NCBI GenBank assembly: GCA_030039815.1
Contig: JASHUW010000150.1
Coordinates: 1-7,572 of the forward strand
DNA: 7,572 bases
Direction of reading: 5' to 3'
Source of the DNA: Alphaproteobacteria bacterium
GTDB lineage: Bacteria; Pseudomonadota; Alphaproteobacteria; ATCC43930; CGMCC-115725
Made by a program: the position numbers and the translations under genes. Below are positions 6,792-7,572 of this stretch, in pieces (within the stretch, counting starts at the first letter, position 1; each line of letters starts with the position of its first letter). The notes beneath the pieces are model-generated. The model worked only from the letters and a program-made list of their open reading frames with translations, was not told the DNA's origin and made no database searches.

Positions 6792-7572
6792 TTGCGACAT
6801 AACTGGCGTGGCGCGCTGGCGGGGATCATCGCCGCGGGGCTGCTGACGGTCGGGATCAGTTCGGCGATCCACGCCCAGAGCGGCGATCGCAAGCTGCTCG
6901 AATCGAAGGAGTCGCTCTACAATAACATCTATGTTTACCAGGATGGCCCGGACATCAGCATGACGTTTGGGCAGAACCGCAAGATCTATACCGAGAGCAT
7001 CCACAACACCGCCGATCCCAGCGAGTTGCCGGTCAAGTACACGCAGATGATGACGGCGACGGTGATGTACCCGCCGCACCTCGATTCCATCCTCGAAATC
7101 GGCTTTGGCGGCGGCACCACCGCGTCCTACCTGCACCGCTACCTGCCCAACACGCAGATCACCTCGGTCGAGCTCGATCCCGCGGTGGTCGAGCTGGCGA
7201 AGCAGTATTTCGGCGTCAAGGACGACGACCATTTCAAGCAGATCGTCAAGGACGGCAGGCTGTTCCTCGCCGACACCAAGGATCATTACGACATCATCTT
7301 GATCGACGCTTATCGCGGACCGTTCGTGCCGTTTCACCTGTTGACCCAACAGTTCTACCAGCTGGTCAAGGATCACCTCACGGAAGGCGGCGTGGTGGCG
7401 CAGAACGTCGAACCGACGACGATGCTGTTCGATTCCGCGGTCAAGACCATTCATTCGGTCTTTCCGCAGATCGAGTTCTATTCGGCGGAAGGCAATGTCG
7501 TAACCGTCGCCTATCCCGGCAAGTTCATGACCCCGGACGAGCTGGCGAAAATCGCGGCGGAGCGGCAGGCCA
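6792..7572 (+). CDS. Spermidine-synthase-fold (SpeE-like) protein with N-terminal signal or anchor; 3' end beyond window
   Basis: 260 codons are open from TTG 6792 to the right edge. Residues about 8-27 are hydrophobic and end at SAIHA-QS (24-30), a plausible cleavage site, so the protein is exported or membrane-anchored. The rest is a class I SAM-binding fold of the spermidine synthase type: ESLYNNIYVYQDG (40-52), glycine-rich motif I LEIGFGGGTT (101-110), SVELDPAVVELA (125-136), VKDGRLFLAD (152-161), then YDIILIDAYRGPFVPFHLLT (166-185). True polyamine synthases have Asp after the glycines (GGGDG) and a DS(T/S)DP catalytic loop. Here these positions read GGGTT and DAYRG, so aminopropyl transfer is doubtful; a different SAM-type or non-catalytic role is more likely. 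It follows the DUF2891 gene by 33 bp and probably shares its transcript. Confidence 0.85.
   Translation, partial: MRHNWRGALAGIIAAGLLTVGISSAIHAQSGDRKLLESKESLYNNIYVYQDGPDISMTFGQNRKIYTESIHNTADPSELPVKYTQMMTATVMYPPHLDSILEIGFGGGTTASYLHRYLPNTQITSVELDPAVVELAKQYFGVKDDDHFKQIVKDGRLFLADTKDHYDIILIDAYRGPFVPFHLLTQQFYQLVKDHLTEGGVVAQNVEPTTMLFDSAVKTIHSVFPQIEFYSAEGNVVTVAYPGKFMTPDELAKIAAERQA

Noticed and set aside
6786..7454. Open frame of 222 codons on the minus strand opposite the SpeE-like gene
   Set aside because: It is a shadow frame; the plus strand shows a signal segment and clear SAM-fold motifs.
6792..7572. Authentic spermidine synthase (speE)
   Set aside because: The GGGDG Asp and the DSxDP loop are missing and an export or anchor segment is present, so the gene symbol is not justified.

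Overview
The window is GC-rich (about 60-73% in the stretches I counted by hand), uses GTG and TTG starts with good Shine-Dalgarno sequences, and has alphaproteobacterial-looking gene content. A Rhizobiales or Rhodospirillales-type soil or plant-associated bacterium is my best guess. No rRNA, tRNA, insertion sequence or CRISPR array is visible, so the lineage call is inference only.

Layout. (1) Bases 1-377, minus strand: the N-terminal 125 residues of a TauD/TfdA-type Fe(II)/2-oxoglutarate dioxygenase that runs off the left edge. It has a clear SD and a plausible sigma70 promoter in the 125-bp divergent intergenic region. (2) Bases 503-970, plus: a small exported, probably beta-rich protein of unknown function. 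(3) Bases 1058-2629, plus: a 523-aa protein with an N-terminal TIR domain that keeps the putative catalytic Glu, a Pro/Ala linker and two further TIR-like modules. (4) Bases 2626-5679, plus, overlapping gene 3 by ATGA: a 1017-aa nSTAND1-type STAND NTPase with a central transmembrane helix and a C-terminal array of about eight 48-residue TPR-like repeats. (5) Bases 5760-6758, plus: an exported DUF2891 protein. (6) Bases 6792-7572, plus, cut by the right edge: a spermidine-synthase-fold protein with an N-terminal signal or anchor, lacking the acidic residues typical of true polyamine synthases.

How they fit together. Genes 3 and 4 form a translationally coupled pair that looks like a split bacterial NLR-like module: TIR effector on one chain, STAND switch plus repeat sensor on the other. 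By family knowledge this suggests a phage-defence or stress-triggered NAD-depletion or signalling system. Two things are unusual: the three TIR-like modules in one chain, and a membrane helix between the NTPase and the TPR sensor, which could put the sensor outside the cytoplasm. The small exported protein just upstream (87-bp gap, same strand) may be an accessory part. The pair sits between ordinary metabolic or envelope genes. The first two thirds of the TPR region has a clearly lower GC content than the rest of its gene, which suggests sensor exchange or relaxed composition. Genes 5 and 6 (33-bp gap) look like a separate, probably co-transcribed envelope pair with no obvious link to the TIR-STAND cassette.
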